Assembly: GCA_963995525.1 (NCBI GenBank)
Contig: OZ023214.1
Location: 37,697,309-37,761,308 of the forward strand
Origin: Escarpia spicata
Lineage: Eukaryota > Annelida > Polychaeta > Sabellida > Siboglinidae
DNA length: 64,000 nucleotides
Reading direction: 5' to 3'
Every line of letters begins with the position of its first letter. Position 1 is the first letter of the stretch. Position numbers and translations under genes: made by a program. This document shows positions 30,241 through 41,837 of this stretch, in pieces. Under the pieces are notes generated by a model, which was not told the origin of the DNA, ran no database searches, and saw only the letters and a list, made by a program, of their open reading frames with translations.

Positions 30241-32752
30241 GCCCGAGGTTATAAAGCCGTACTCGGTGCTCGGTGCTCAGATTGTCATGCTCAAGCCTCG
30301 CTTTCACACCATGCTCATACTCACGGAGGTTATAAAACTTTCTGAGCATGAAACGTCTAAATTCTGAGTGCTATGGACCTTACTCAATGGCAAAACCGTA
30401 CTCAAACAAACAAAGATGGCAGCTCACGTAGAAATTAGTCGAATTCGTTGTCCAAATTCGATGTTTTCGAAAAGAAACGCACTCGATATCAGCGTCCAAG
30501 ACGTCGCTTCCGAAATGTAATCAATCCATTTGAAGATGTGGTGCATCACGAAATTAGCGAAAGTTTCTGTGTTATGTCTCAAGCAGCACTATTTACTGAA
30601 CATTTCTCAAATCTAGCGAGACACTACGACATATTGTTACATTTGATTTATGTTTTGGTGGCACCTTTTTGACGACGGGGACCATTCGTTTACCGCTACT
30701 GCTGGGCAATACAATTCCACGACGATCAACTGCTGAGCAGTTCATATGCTTCTCCAAAACAGTGTTGTTTACCTGGACGATTAGTAAAATACCATACCAG
30801 ACATTAAGCCATATCAATACAACATACATGTGTACATTTAAAAATAGAAAATAAATAATAAAATGACGAAGCCATAATTGTTTACCCGTCAACACAACCA
30901 CGTTTTATCATTGCCTGAAACTGTTATTAATATATCATTATTTTGTAGTGCCTTTTTTCAATTGGGAATAATGAAGGAGTACTAAGTAGTATGAAACATA
31001 TATTATTTATATTGTTTCGTCGTTTTTTAATATAAGTAGAATACTAATAATGAAGCTCATGCAACGTTGATATAATTGGTAGCCATGTCCAGGGCTTTGT
31101 GGATGTCATATTACAAATTTGTAATGCCAATGATTTTGCAGTCCAATGGCAGGAATAACACTTCAACACAGAAGTAGTGATACACAACATATGCAGACAT
31201 CCTCGGTAAGTTGATAACTAAAATGTATATGTGATTATACTGCCATTGGTGTGGTCACTCGGTCACTATTTTTTGTCAAAATGTACATTTAAAAAATGAA
31301 TATGATCACATTTACAAATCTACAAAATTTTAACTAGTTGTGTGAACTAACAAACAATCCATCATTTATATATTTCTAATAAAATTGGTTTAACAATGTT
31401 TACCAAATTAAAATTATACAAACTATACCAATTATCCTGAAGCAATGAAGCCATACTTTTTGAGAATCGAATGCAAGATGTACAAAAATGTTAGCCATAC
31501 AGTGGCTATGGGGAATGCTGCACAGCTGACTGAGATGGTTATTGCATTAAAACGGGTGCAGGACGGAAGACCATAACATAACTGTGTGTTTGCCTTATGA
31601 GCTCAAACCCAGCATTGTGTTGAATATAGTGACTAATGTAGTGCAGTTTAACACAGTAGTATTTCAAAGATACAACAAGCAAATGTGAAGCAAACTATAT
31701 AAAACAACGTAAAATGTGGTTATTATACAGGTATGTTGTGTGTATTTATATCCTTTTAAATGTGTAGTTGTACAGCAAAATATCATGATATTATATGTAT
31801 ATACATATCTGTATGAAAACAACTGTTATGTATAACACGGATTTGGGTCAAATAACTATTTTTAAACTAGGCTTTGCAAATAATAATTATTGTTTAATGA
31901 AACAGTTATGAAATTATTGGTAAGTGCCACAGAATTGCACGAATTTGGGACACGCAACGATATGATTAGAGGTAGGGTGAGCTGAATTTCAGATCAGAGT
32001 ATGTATGTCCCCGAATCCTCCGGCACAGCTGATAAATAATGGCCGCTCCCATACAACTACTTTGTCAAGACTCAAGACTTCTACAATGCTGACGTTGTTT
32101 ATGACATTATGCCAAAAACATTAAATGAATCATGTGAGTGCTACCATAGCATAACTAGGCAAATAATAGGTCATTTGTTGCAGATAATGTAAGTTGTATC
32201 ACAAGTACGAATGGTATTTATTTATTATAAACAATGTAACACCGTCGAGCCGAGGTCATCGTAGCCGTTGCGTTGGCCTACTTACTTACTCAGTTACTGT
32301 TACAATGATACCAAATATTTAAATAATACAGCGTGACTGACCAGTGGATGTTAGTATTGTGTTACGTTATTTTATATTTTGAATTGTTTTGTGCCATGTC
32401 TGTTCCGTCGTGCACAGCGAAGTACTTTACTTGCAACGTTATTCAGTCGATATTCCTCTGCGCATTTCACCATAAAATAAACACATTCACAACGGCTTAG
32501 GTCTTCGTCCATCACCGTTTTATAGTCGGAAATTAATACTGTTTATAAATAGGTGTAGGTTTTTTTTATCTCCGTCAACAAGAGAGCTCCGAAAGAGCTC
32601 TTTTTTTTGCTCTCGTACTCAAGACGACGTACTCAGTTGAGCACGTTTTATAACCACCGTGAGCACGGATTCTCCGGTGAGCATGAGATCTCGAGTCTGA
32701 GCATGGAGTTGAGTATGAGCACTGAGTACGCTTTATAACCTCCCCCCCCCCC
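30241..32752. mobile_element. 2.5-kb DNA transposon with long inverted ends, Harbinger-like fragment inside
   Basis: The left end GAGGTTATAAAGCCGTACTC (30245) and right end, reversed, GAGGTTATAAAGCGTACTC (32742) mirror each other. A second mirrored pair lies inside (GGAGGTTATAAAAC at 30325; its inverse at 32645). Both ends are studded with GCTCA/GAGCA repeats. Near the left end, frame 30448-30672 contains TRYQRPRRRFRNVINPFED, reminiscent of PIF/Harbinger transposase N-termini. The remaining interior is degenerate. Confidence 0.6.
30448..30672 (+). pseudogene. Possible Harbinger transposase N-terminal fragment
   Basis: The frame reads RYQRPRRRFRNVINPFEDVV then HHEISESF, with a basic patch followed by N-P-F/E-D, as in Harbinger-like nucleases. 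The catalytic DDE part was not found in the element. Weak but consistent with position just inside the terminal inverted repeat. Confidence 0.4.
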
Positions 32753-33139
32753 ATCATTGCACGAGCCAGTTTTAGCAGTTCTGTTGTTTTAGTGTATAAT
32801 CAAGTTATATGGTATAAACAAAATAAATTCTAACAAGTTGACCGTCAAATAAGTTTGAATGAATAACAAAGTAATTGTTAGACCACTTTTGGTCGGATCA
32901 GGTTATCTTTATCTGACAATTTCTCACAATAATTTAGCCGTGAATACGAAGCTAAATGCATGTGTCAACGATTGCGCAACTGAATCGAATATTTGTCCAT
33001 CACACAAGGAAATTACAATTTGGGGGACACCCTAGTGAATAATGCATACACACAAATTGTCTTTAACTTTGTTGAATTTGGCTAATTGTGTAAGTCCGCG
33101 TTTCCATTTTGACCGTGTTATGTTTGGTCCCCGTACACC

Positions 33140-33265
33140 TGGGGGCCGGTTTACGAACAGTCTTAAGAGCTCAAAACCCGATTTTACTCTTTAACCGTAA
33201 CCGTGTACACTGAAAATTGTCAATACAAGGACATGTCACTATAAACGGTCTTAAAACATTAAACC
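33140..33265. mobile_element. Diverged GGGGCCGGTTT-type MITE end
   Basis: Has the left terminus GGGGGCCGGTTTACGAACAG followed by CTTAAGAGC and a possible inverse, CGGTCTTAAAAC, near 33246. The right terminus is not clear. Confidence 0.3.
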
Positions 33266-33269
33266 AAAA

Positions 33270-34110
33270 TGTAATTCATATATATCGATTAAGTAGTTAT
33301 GGCCCATCACTCATTGCGTTCAACGGACACAACTGTGATACTTTGAAGTCTTGTTCTTTGTGATTTATGATGATATATCGTCAAGGTAGTCCCACCCACC
33401 ACGACCCACCAGCCCACCATACGATCCTTGGTCCCTCCAACCCCCTCAGAACTGTCACGCATGTTGGTCTGATAGAATGTTATTTCGACCAACGGAAAAC
33501 AAACTGCGCTCAGGTAAAAATAGTTGTTTGCCAAATCCCTGCGTCATAGGATTCAATTCAGCGGCTCACAATGATATGTCCTCTACATAAATATTCGACC
33601 CAGCCCTCATTCTCGGCTACGTCATAATACATCAGGTTACTATAATTAAATCAAATCAGCCGGAATCCATTTGATGACGCCAGCGTGTTTAGCTAACAGA
33701 TGATGGTATGTCGTGCGATATGACAAGTAAACACCTGGGACAAATGAAAGACGACTTGACAACGCCGGCTACGGAGTGGATTTAATTATATACTTAACGT
33801 AGTTGACGTATATGGCGGTAGCTAGACTACTGCACGACCGATGGTACTAATAACATAACTATACCATGCAATTGTACCACTACCACCACCACTATGCAAA
33901 AAGTTGACTTTATAAATTACCAGTGGCATAGGTAAGACACATAATGGATTTAAATTCGGTATGAGTGTCACAATATATGATACACTTGAGCCGGGTGCAT
34001 GGCTCAATGCCTCCAAACAGGACGCCAAATTAATTGCCTTTTGAGGGGGGCATTAGGCCAAGGATCGTATGGCCATGACCACCGTTTGGTATTATATTCT
34101 TACATTATTC

Positions 34111-34150
<40 letters not shown>

Positions 34151-34390
34151 AGTTTATATATATATATATATATATATAAATTGTTGCGCCATTACATTTT
34201 AGTATAGAAATCTAATGAATGAATGAAAGCTTAAAAACCTGTTGCCTCGTATTGAGATTGCAGCTATATGCCACTGCATGCCGCTGTACAGTGCACGATA
34301 CCTACTATACCATCTGTATTACGAGTGCATATCGCGTTAATGCCTTCATTACCAAATGAGTGCCGGTGCAGTTAATCACTCTTTCTTATT
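33270..34390. other. Gene-free region with (TA)n at 34121-34178
   Basis: Two adjacent (TA)n blocks flank AAACAGTTTA, making a hairpin-prone AT tract. Otherwise nothing recognised. Confidence 0.4.
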
Positions 34391-34751
34391 ACTGTGAAAG
34401 TAGCACAAGCACCGAGCAAACACGCTCCGCTCATACGTAAACACAGAACTGTGAAAAGACTGCAAGATTTACGACCTTGTTTACGCAAAATAATTCTCAT
34501 CAACAAGTCTGTATCGACGTCTATGCTGTTCAGAGCCGTTTCGCACTTGCTATTCTCTACACGAATGTTGGCTAATTGAGTAACTTAGTGGCATTAGCAT
34601 TATCACACTCTGCCTCTCTACTAGTGTCTCTTCTGGTGTCATTTAGAAACCACTCTGCCGGCGTCTAATCATTTCCGGCGGCGCCCGCACGTTGCGTAAA
34701 CGGCGATAAGAAAGCGCCGTATTTTCTTACCGATTTCCGCCGTAGTTCCAT

Positions 34752-35009
34752 TTGGGCGACGAATCAATTTCGATGCGAATAATGAAGCATAACCTAAACA
34801 CTGTTAATCAGAGCCGGATCGATGTCGCTGCATTAGCTTCATGTCCTGATCAAGCGCAAATTGATATCATAAATCTTGTTATAACGACAACAGAACCCGT
34901 TAAACCGAACGTGCTTTCCTCGTACAACGATACGCGGCGCAGTCGAGAGCGGAAACGAAATCAGACTGTGCAACGCGTATTATTGGCCTACGCCGAGCTT
35001 CGGCGCTGA
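34752..35009 (+). other. Unrecognised open frame, 85 aa
   Basis: Basic C-terminus (RRSRERKRNQTVQRVLLAY) after a neutral N-half. Normal amino-acid composition and no tandem repeat beneath it. No splice or promoter support and no known domain. Could be a transposon fragment. Confidence 0.2.
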
Positions 35010-35696
35010 CATGGAGCGCAGATGGACGTTTAAACAGCGGCTTATTGCATATAATCTCAGAGATTAGAACGTCCACATAAATGGATGATGTTGATAAAAC
35101 ACATAAGCCACATGCAATCTTTGCCGACCTTTAAAACACTTCAGTGATAGCCGAACACTGTTCCTAGGCATCTTTGACCAGTATGTACATAAAGAATTCG
35201 TGACGTATTTCCACACAGTAGCGTCGCTAGTTCATGCAATGTGCTTCGTATAGGCATGCATATGTAACACATATATATACATTTAACGGGGGTCGGGGGT
35301 AACACAAACTTTTCAAAGTACGGATTTTTCAGTAATTAATTCATCACGACTACGCTCTTGTAGCACGCTACATTGAAGATATATGTTGTGGAAAGATGTA
35401 CCAGAAGTTAGTAATGTCTCATAATGAAAGTTCCCTTACAAACGGAGAGGATCACACAAATCCATGCCTAGTTGAAGCATCTAGGCTCGTCCTTAGCGAA
35501 GAACTAGGGAGACACATAAACCAGATATCACTTAAATTGACAACCGTGAAAATCAAGACAAAATCGGATCTTTCTGATGACACGTGACGTGCTCTAGCGG
35601 TGACAAATCCTCGCATCTCAAAGCTTATCAAGAAGTTGCAACTCCAACCATACACTGCAAATATACATTATAATCTGATTATCTGGTGATTGTGTT

Positions 35697-35856
35697 GGTG
35701 CTAGTAGTGTGGATATGTTTAAAAATAAAATCGACACATACCTCAGAAGGGCGGGATACATGAAGATAAAAGGGTTGGACTCTCGATAAGCCAAACGGCT
35801 TCCTTGTCCACCTGCCATCTAGAGTTAATTCTCTGGGTGGCAATCTTGTTAATTCT
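35697..35856 (+). mobile_element. 3'-end-only copy of the 11.3-kb LINE family
   Basis: Begins at GTTGGTGCTAGTAGTGTGG and runs through AAAATCGACACATACCTCAG, GACTCTCGATAAGCCAAA and CACCTGCCATCTAGAG to CAATCTTGTTAA, co-linear with about 12.03-12.19 kb. It is a 5'-truncated insertion. Confidence 0.85.
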
Positions 35857-36475
35857 GGTTCAATCTGTAAAATACTGTTTCTCAAACGTTTGATCTTACT
35901 TGAACGATTGGGAAGCCTTGGTAAAGCAAATGTTATATTTTAGTAATCGATATATCAGTTATGCGACTAATTGTTCTTTTACAAATTTCCTTTTCTGGTT
36001 TGGTATTTAAAAATGGAGACGTAATTACGGTTGTGTTGGCTAGCTCAAGGAGTAATAGTGCCAAAAACGATTACATACCAATATGTAAGACGATTGCGTC
36101 ATCCACATCAACCATGCTGAAGAAGAAAACATATTTTGTTGCAATTAAAAAGTGTAGAGAATATTTGGCGCCGTTCTTCTCTTAGATAATAATTTTCTAT
36201 CACCAGAAGAAGAAATTACACTTGTAACGCGCCTCCTTCAACACCCGACATAATAACCAGCTAATACATTGTTAACTTACACAAACAAATTCGTGTTGTT
36301 GGTCTATGTTACAAACAAACGTGGAAATCAACATGCAAAAAAAATAATCTTCATACCTAAACATCTTAATGCGTTGCTGGTTTGGCTTCAGTGATCCATG
36401 TTTCACAATAACTATACTTATAAAAGGACGAATCGCAATTCGCGGAGGACGTACTTCAAATGCGATGCCGTGTCT

Positions 36476-37035
36476 GCGTTTATTATAATAATAATATAAT
36501 AATAACTTTATTTATACACTAAAATCCAAAGTAGAACTCTGTTCAGTAGTGTTGACAATAGTCGTTAGAAATTATAAGAAATAAATATAATATTAATAAT
36601 ACAAGTAAAACATATAAATACAAAACTGAACTAGAGAAATTAAATCAAAGATAATATTGATGTAAATTATATTATATATCATACGTAGTAAAAATATGTA
36701 TATATATAAATACATAACTATATAAAACAACTATATAGTAAATTGCGAGATAAATATATTATAAATATATAGATATGAGTTAATTAATAAATAACTACAG
36801 TAATGCATTATTAGTTTCAATTAAAATGTCAGATAAAAAATAAATATGTGGTATGACGACTAAAGTATAAAATTATGACGGCTAAACATTAAAAGCGAGT
36901 TTAAAATAGTGTGTTTTAAGACGACCTTTAAATGTGTCTATGCACTGTATCAGTCGTAAATCTTCCGGCAACGCATTCCAGAGGGTCGGCATACTTTTCA
37001 ATAAACGAGTTTCCGTTAATTTGTCGCGAACTTAC
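36476..37035 (-). pseudogene. CR1/L2-like LINE 3' end, reverse strand
   Basis: Reading the minus strand from about 37025: TETRLLKSMPTLWNALPEDL, RLIQCIDTFKGRLKTHYF, the conserved C-terminus of CR1/L2-type RT proteins, then an AT-rich 3' UTR ending in (TTA/ATT)n at 36476-36510. 5'-truncated. Confidence 0.75.
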
Positions 37036-37039
37036 TTGA

Positions 37040-38610
37040 CCGCCGCAGTAACGCGTACAACCTTTGTGTGCGATTGCTAAAGTGGAAACGTCTGGTCATC
37101 GAAACGGGACGTTTCATAGAGTTGATCAGGCGGAAGTTATAAAATATTCAAGAGGACGTGATTTCTTGTCGTTTGGACGAGAAATTCGAGCTGAAGGAAA
37201 ACGAATTTTGCGCCCGTGAAAACTTCATTAGGATGGACATCGGCACAAAGCGAATGTGTGCCAGAATGTCACTGTAACTTCCGCGTGCTATTCTACACCC
37301 CCGTGCGCTAAGGTCAGCTCGTCTTCATCGTTCTTGCCGACGGTTATCGTTCTTCTGCGTGCTCGCCAGAATACGGCATTGCTGTTTATGTCACAAAAAG
37401 TAGCATAACTCTATACGTGTACCTTATTTACTCTTGATTGAGATGAACATGCCGCGGTTGTACTGTCTTCTGTTATTTATTTACAGGCACCGTACTTCGA
37501 TGGCACCGTTCAGTCGTAATGCATGTTTTTATTCCGCCAGCTCGTGGGAACTGTATATTACCGACATGGCTCCACACGCCGATTAATCCACCGTGGTCGG
37601 CGCCAGTTTGATTCATTCGCGTAGCTCTTTTTAAAGCACTGAACATGTTATTACGCCTTCAGCGGATTTGAAGTGATTCTGAGATTCGAATTGCGGTTTT
37701 GTCATGATTTATGAAGGTGCATTCCATGTCGTGGGACAATATCAGTGTGTATCATCTCTTAAGATGATGAGTCCACATCAACACATTTCCCACCTGCTTA
37801 GGACATTTTCGTTTCACTGGCATAGATGTGAGGAACCATCGGTTCTTGGGGTACCTTCCGAAAGACCCGGGCACAGTGGGGGTGAACGAAACTATCGAAG
37901 TTTCAATTTCTTAAACTGGAGTTGGTGGACTCGTACCGCAGTCCTCTTTATTGACATTTCGGGGCTCTAAACACCGATCGAGCTACCGCGCTTCAATACA
38001 ACACCTAACTTTTGGTGCACATAAAATTATTGTGCATTATTCGTACGTAGAGTGTTCATGTTTAGTATTAATTTGTACTGTTGTAATAGGCCAACCAAAA
38101 ACAAAATGCATGTATAGTTGTTTAAGAAGTCGAAGACATCAGCTACGACACGTATTGTTTTACTCACATTATCCACGCAATTACTAAGAAAGTTGACTCA
38201 ATGCATTTGACTATTCGTTTGGTATACGATGACATTTAACGTTATATTTGACTTCATTGATATTTAAAATTTTAACACATGGCAAATGTGGGTTATCAAT
38301 TAACATGGGTAGACAAGTAAACATTAAAATAGGGAAATGTCATTGTCAAGTCATCGAAAAAAGCCATCGTTGTCCCGATATCAAGACGTTTTAATAAAAT
38401 AAGTTATTAAAAATAAAGTTATTCATGTGTGTGTTAATAAATATATGAAGCTTTCCTCCCGATAGAACACCAGAACGAGCCAGTTCTAGTTGTTTCCAGC
38501 TCTCGGCAACGTTCTATTAACTGACTAGTTTGTATTATTGTGGTTACAATGTTATGATCTTATGAGGTCTCATTCAACTAGTCAGCCTTTTTTTAAGAAC
38601 ATTACTGCCA
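37040..38610. other. Gene-free region
   Basis: No supported feature. The part near 37.05-37.4 kb may be more of the LINE on the reverse strand, but I could not align a frame. Confidence 0.35.
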
Positions 38611-38619
38611 AACCGACCT

Positions 38620-38872
38620 TTATATGTGCTGGCACGGAGGGTGGTCACTGCCAGGGTGCTTGTCGTCCTCAGTGGTTCTTTTAAGTCTCAAATTGAGACG
38701 GGACCGAGATTATCGTGATCTCCGAGTCACGAGGGATACACAGTCCCCAATGTTGAGAGCCAGGTTTTTACACCAAATATCATGCCTGCCTGGTCCGGGT
38801 TTCGAACTCAGAGCGCTGGCATGTCAGGCGGATGTGCTAACCACTACATTAGCTGCGCTCCCTGCTAAGGTT
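38620..38872 (-). mobile_element. tRNA-derived SINE, a second family
   Basis: Read on the minus strand it starts with GTAGTGGTTAGCACATCC (A box) and GAGTTCGAAACCCGG (B box), followed by a body unrelated to SINE family A. The open frame across it on the plus strand is incidental. Confidence 0.65.
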
Positions 38873-39314
38873 TAAAACTGACGGCAGGTTGCTAGATCCA
38901 AACAACTAAAGTTAGTTAAGGTGGACCAAATTAGAAAAGGCTGAAGAAAAAAATCTGGAAAACAAATATTTTTACTGGTCAGCAGTAGACGTCTCTCTCA
39001 GTCCAAAGTCACGATGTTGGCCTTGATGTATGTCTCGTTGTCGGTTTACTCTCTTGTCGTAAACCAGAGTATGATTTCATACGAGCGGACTGGGACTCGA
39101 CTGTCGTCGATGCGGACATTGCCCTCCCTGAGGTGGTGTCGAGTCGGCCGAGTTCTCCTCTAATAGAGGTTCACTAAGAGGCTAGTGACACTAATGCGAG
39201 GCGAGGTGATAACCCATGTCTAACTGGTTGCTCGTAGACAACACTGGAGAGCACTAATAATTAACTAGAACCACGACTGAGATAGAGGACATCGTGAATA
39301 GATATCGGGGGATT

Positions 39315-39610
<296 letters not shown>

Positions 39611-39611
39611 C

Positions 39612-39950
39612 AGAATGGCGGTGTCTAGTGTTTACCAACGTTGCCAATCTTTAGGTTAAGGAAAACAGGACATGCAATGACGTATATGTCAAGCGAGACT
39701 ATAGACACACTACTGAGGACATCGACGGTTCGACATTAGTAGTGGTCATTGTTCGTCGTTTTTCTTCTGGAACGCTTAATTATAATTTGTTACAAAATAG
39801 CGGTGTCTACGTTGCCAATATTTAGGTTAAGGAAAACAGGGGCTGCATTGACGTAGTCAAGCGATAATATAGACACACTGCAGACTACATCGGCGATTCG
39901 ATATTAGCAGTGGTCATTGTTCATCGTTTTATCTTCTGAAATTTTTATTC
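39612..39950 (+). repeat. Tandem duplication, unit about 170 bp, 2 copies
   Basis: GCGGTGTCTA, CGTTGCCAAT, TTTAGGTTAAGGAAAACAGG, ATAGACACACT, ACATCG(A/G)CG(A/G)TTCG and GTGGTCATTGTTC occur twice in order, directly after the (GA)n tract. Confidence 0.8.
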
Positions 39951-39954
39951 TCTG

Positions 39955-41470
39955 TCGGACACTTCTTGGCGCATTTAGGGGTCAGCATCCACGTCGTGTC
40001 TGCCGAGCAGACTCTGTATTAATGTCTACGTCGTCTTGCCACGAGAATGCCAAGCTGACCTAGATCAGCTGTCGTCCAAGCTCTGCGCGGGTCTCCAGTT
40101 TAACCCACGCTTTCTAGTTATACGGATTACATCGCAACGGGATTAGCTGAGCCTTCGGTCAACAGAGCTAGGAGCAATTACCACCGAAGACCCATGTGGC
40201 CCTCACCTCATCTTCTTCCGTCCATCTCATTAGTCATAACCTCCTCCAGCCTATATTCTAATCTGTCCGTGTTCTCCAAGCACGAGTTATGACGGCAGGA
40301 ACCGACCTGGCGCCTGGGTCGTATATGTAATTTAGATGTGCGGACTTATTGGTACAGCAGATTATATTTCATGACATCTCTGGCAGCGCGACGACAACTT
40401 ATAAAATGTCATTTGTTGACATACTCAAATCGTCATTAGCCGTGACTTCCGTTGGCAGGGAGTGTTTGATTACTGTTGCAAAGAGCAACATTTAGGCAAC
40501 ATCTTAATGTGCTAGTTGTTATTGTGCTTCAGTCCGTCTTGAAGATAGTGGGTACAATTATTGATCATCGATATAATTAGCTAAGGTGTTTGAAAATATA
40601 ATACATGTGTTTCCGGTTCCAGACAGATATTATTAAAGGAAGTAGACCTTGGAAGTTCTTACGACACAGCAACGAACATGTGTTATTTATTTCTGACCAT
40701 GTATAAATACTAGCATAATGACAAACTTATATATATATATATATATATTATTTCCAGCACGACGTAACCGTTACCTTTAAAAATATGGAAAATAATGTTT
40801 TTCTCATATTGATCTAAAGAAATTGTGAGTGACATCTTTGTAACAATAAACATGTCGAGAAAATACCGAATGCCATACCACCTATCCTAAAATATTCCAC
40901 GTACGGGAAAGAAAGACAATATGTTATATAGGTCGTCACACATCATTTAAGGGCATGCGACCAGAAACAAAAAATAATATAGTATTAAAAAGCTTATTGA
41001 AAAGTGTGCAGTTAACAAACACATATTAAATATGTACCAGCAATCATGCTAAGGGAGAATACACGTGTTCTAACATCAAGGGAATGAACACACTTTGCAC
41101 CGGAGCAGAAGTGAAGACTACGAAGTTATGACGCAATTGTCATACTAATTAATTAATTAACTATCACTTACATATTACGACACTACAGTGAACGTAGCTG
41201 CATATGCCTGGAGCACAGAACCAATCGTCTTCCGCCAACATTGTTGCAAAATTGTTGTGTGCTTTCGTCGTTAGGACAAGCAGGCTTTGGTTTGTCGAAT
41301 GAGAGGGACGCGCTTGGTTATGATTGTGACGTCAGTTTCTCAGACTTCGAGAATGGCAGTGCCTAGGCGAAAGAAAATTACTGCTGCCGCTTGTTTGATA
41401 CGTTGCAGACGTATTCTACATAAAATCGTCAAACCTGGGTTCATTATCTACTACCTGTAAAGTAAAATGA
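39955..41470. other. Gene-free region
   Basis: No supported feature apart from a short (TA)n at 40731-40748. Confidence 0.35.
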
Positions 41471-41477
41471 AAGTAAA

Positions 41478-41712
41478 GGTAAGTTCTTATATAGCACAAT
41501 GTCTGGTTCTTAGGACTGCTCAAAGCGCGAAGCCTATTGGTACACGAATACTCACCACAGTCTAACGCCAAGTAGTCGTTCTTACGGCTGATTATACTGG
41601 AGCCATGTAGAGTGAATGAATTTGCCCAAGGTTCGACACGGCAGCACGGGATTCGAACTCGGGTTCTCTCGATTGAAAGCCCGATGCTCTTGCCAATGCG
41701 CCCCTATCGCAA
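41478..41712 (-). mobile_element. tRNA-derived SINE, family A, internally deleted reverse copy
   Basis: The tail (GTAAGTTCTTATATAGCACAAT) and head (GGGATTCGAACTCGGGTTCTC, B-box-like) are kept, but the central body is shortened and diverged. Confidence 0.7.
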
Positions 41713-41837
41713 CACACTGCTAAACAACATTGCTAAAGTTACATTATATATTAGGCATCTTTTATAACTAATATCGTTTATCATTTGTGGAATCAGCTTA
41801 GTCGCTTATTTACATATTCTTACGATATTATGGTCTC

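Noticed and set aside
38624..38875. 83-aa frame with CLPGPGFELRALACQ
   Set aside because: It is the reverse strand of a tRNA-derived SINE (B-box region).
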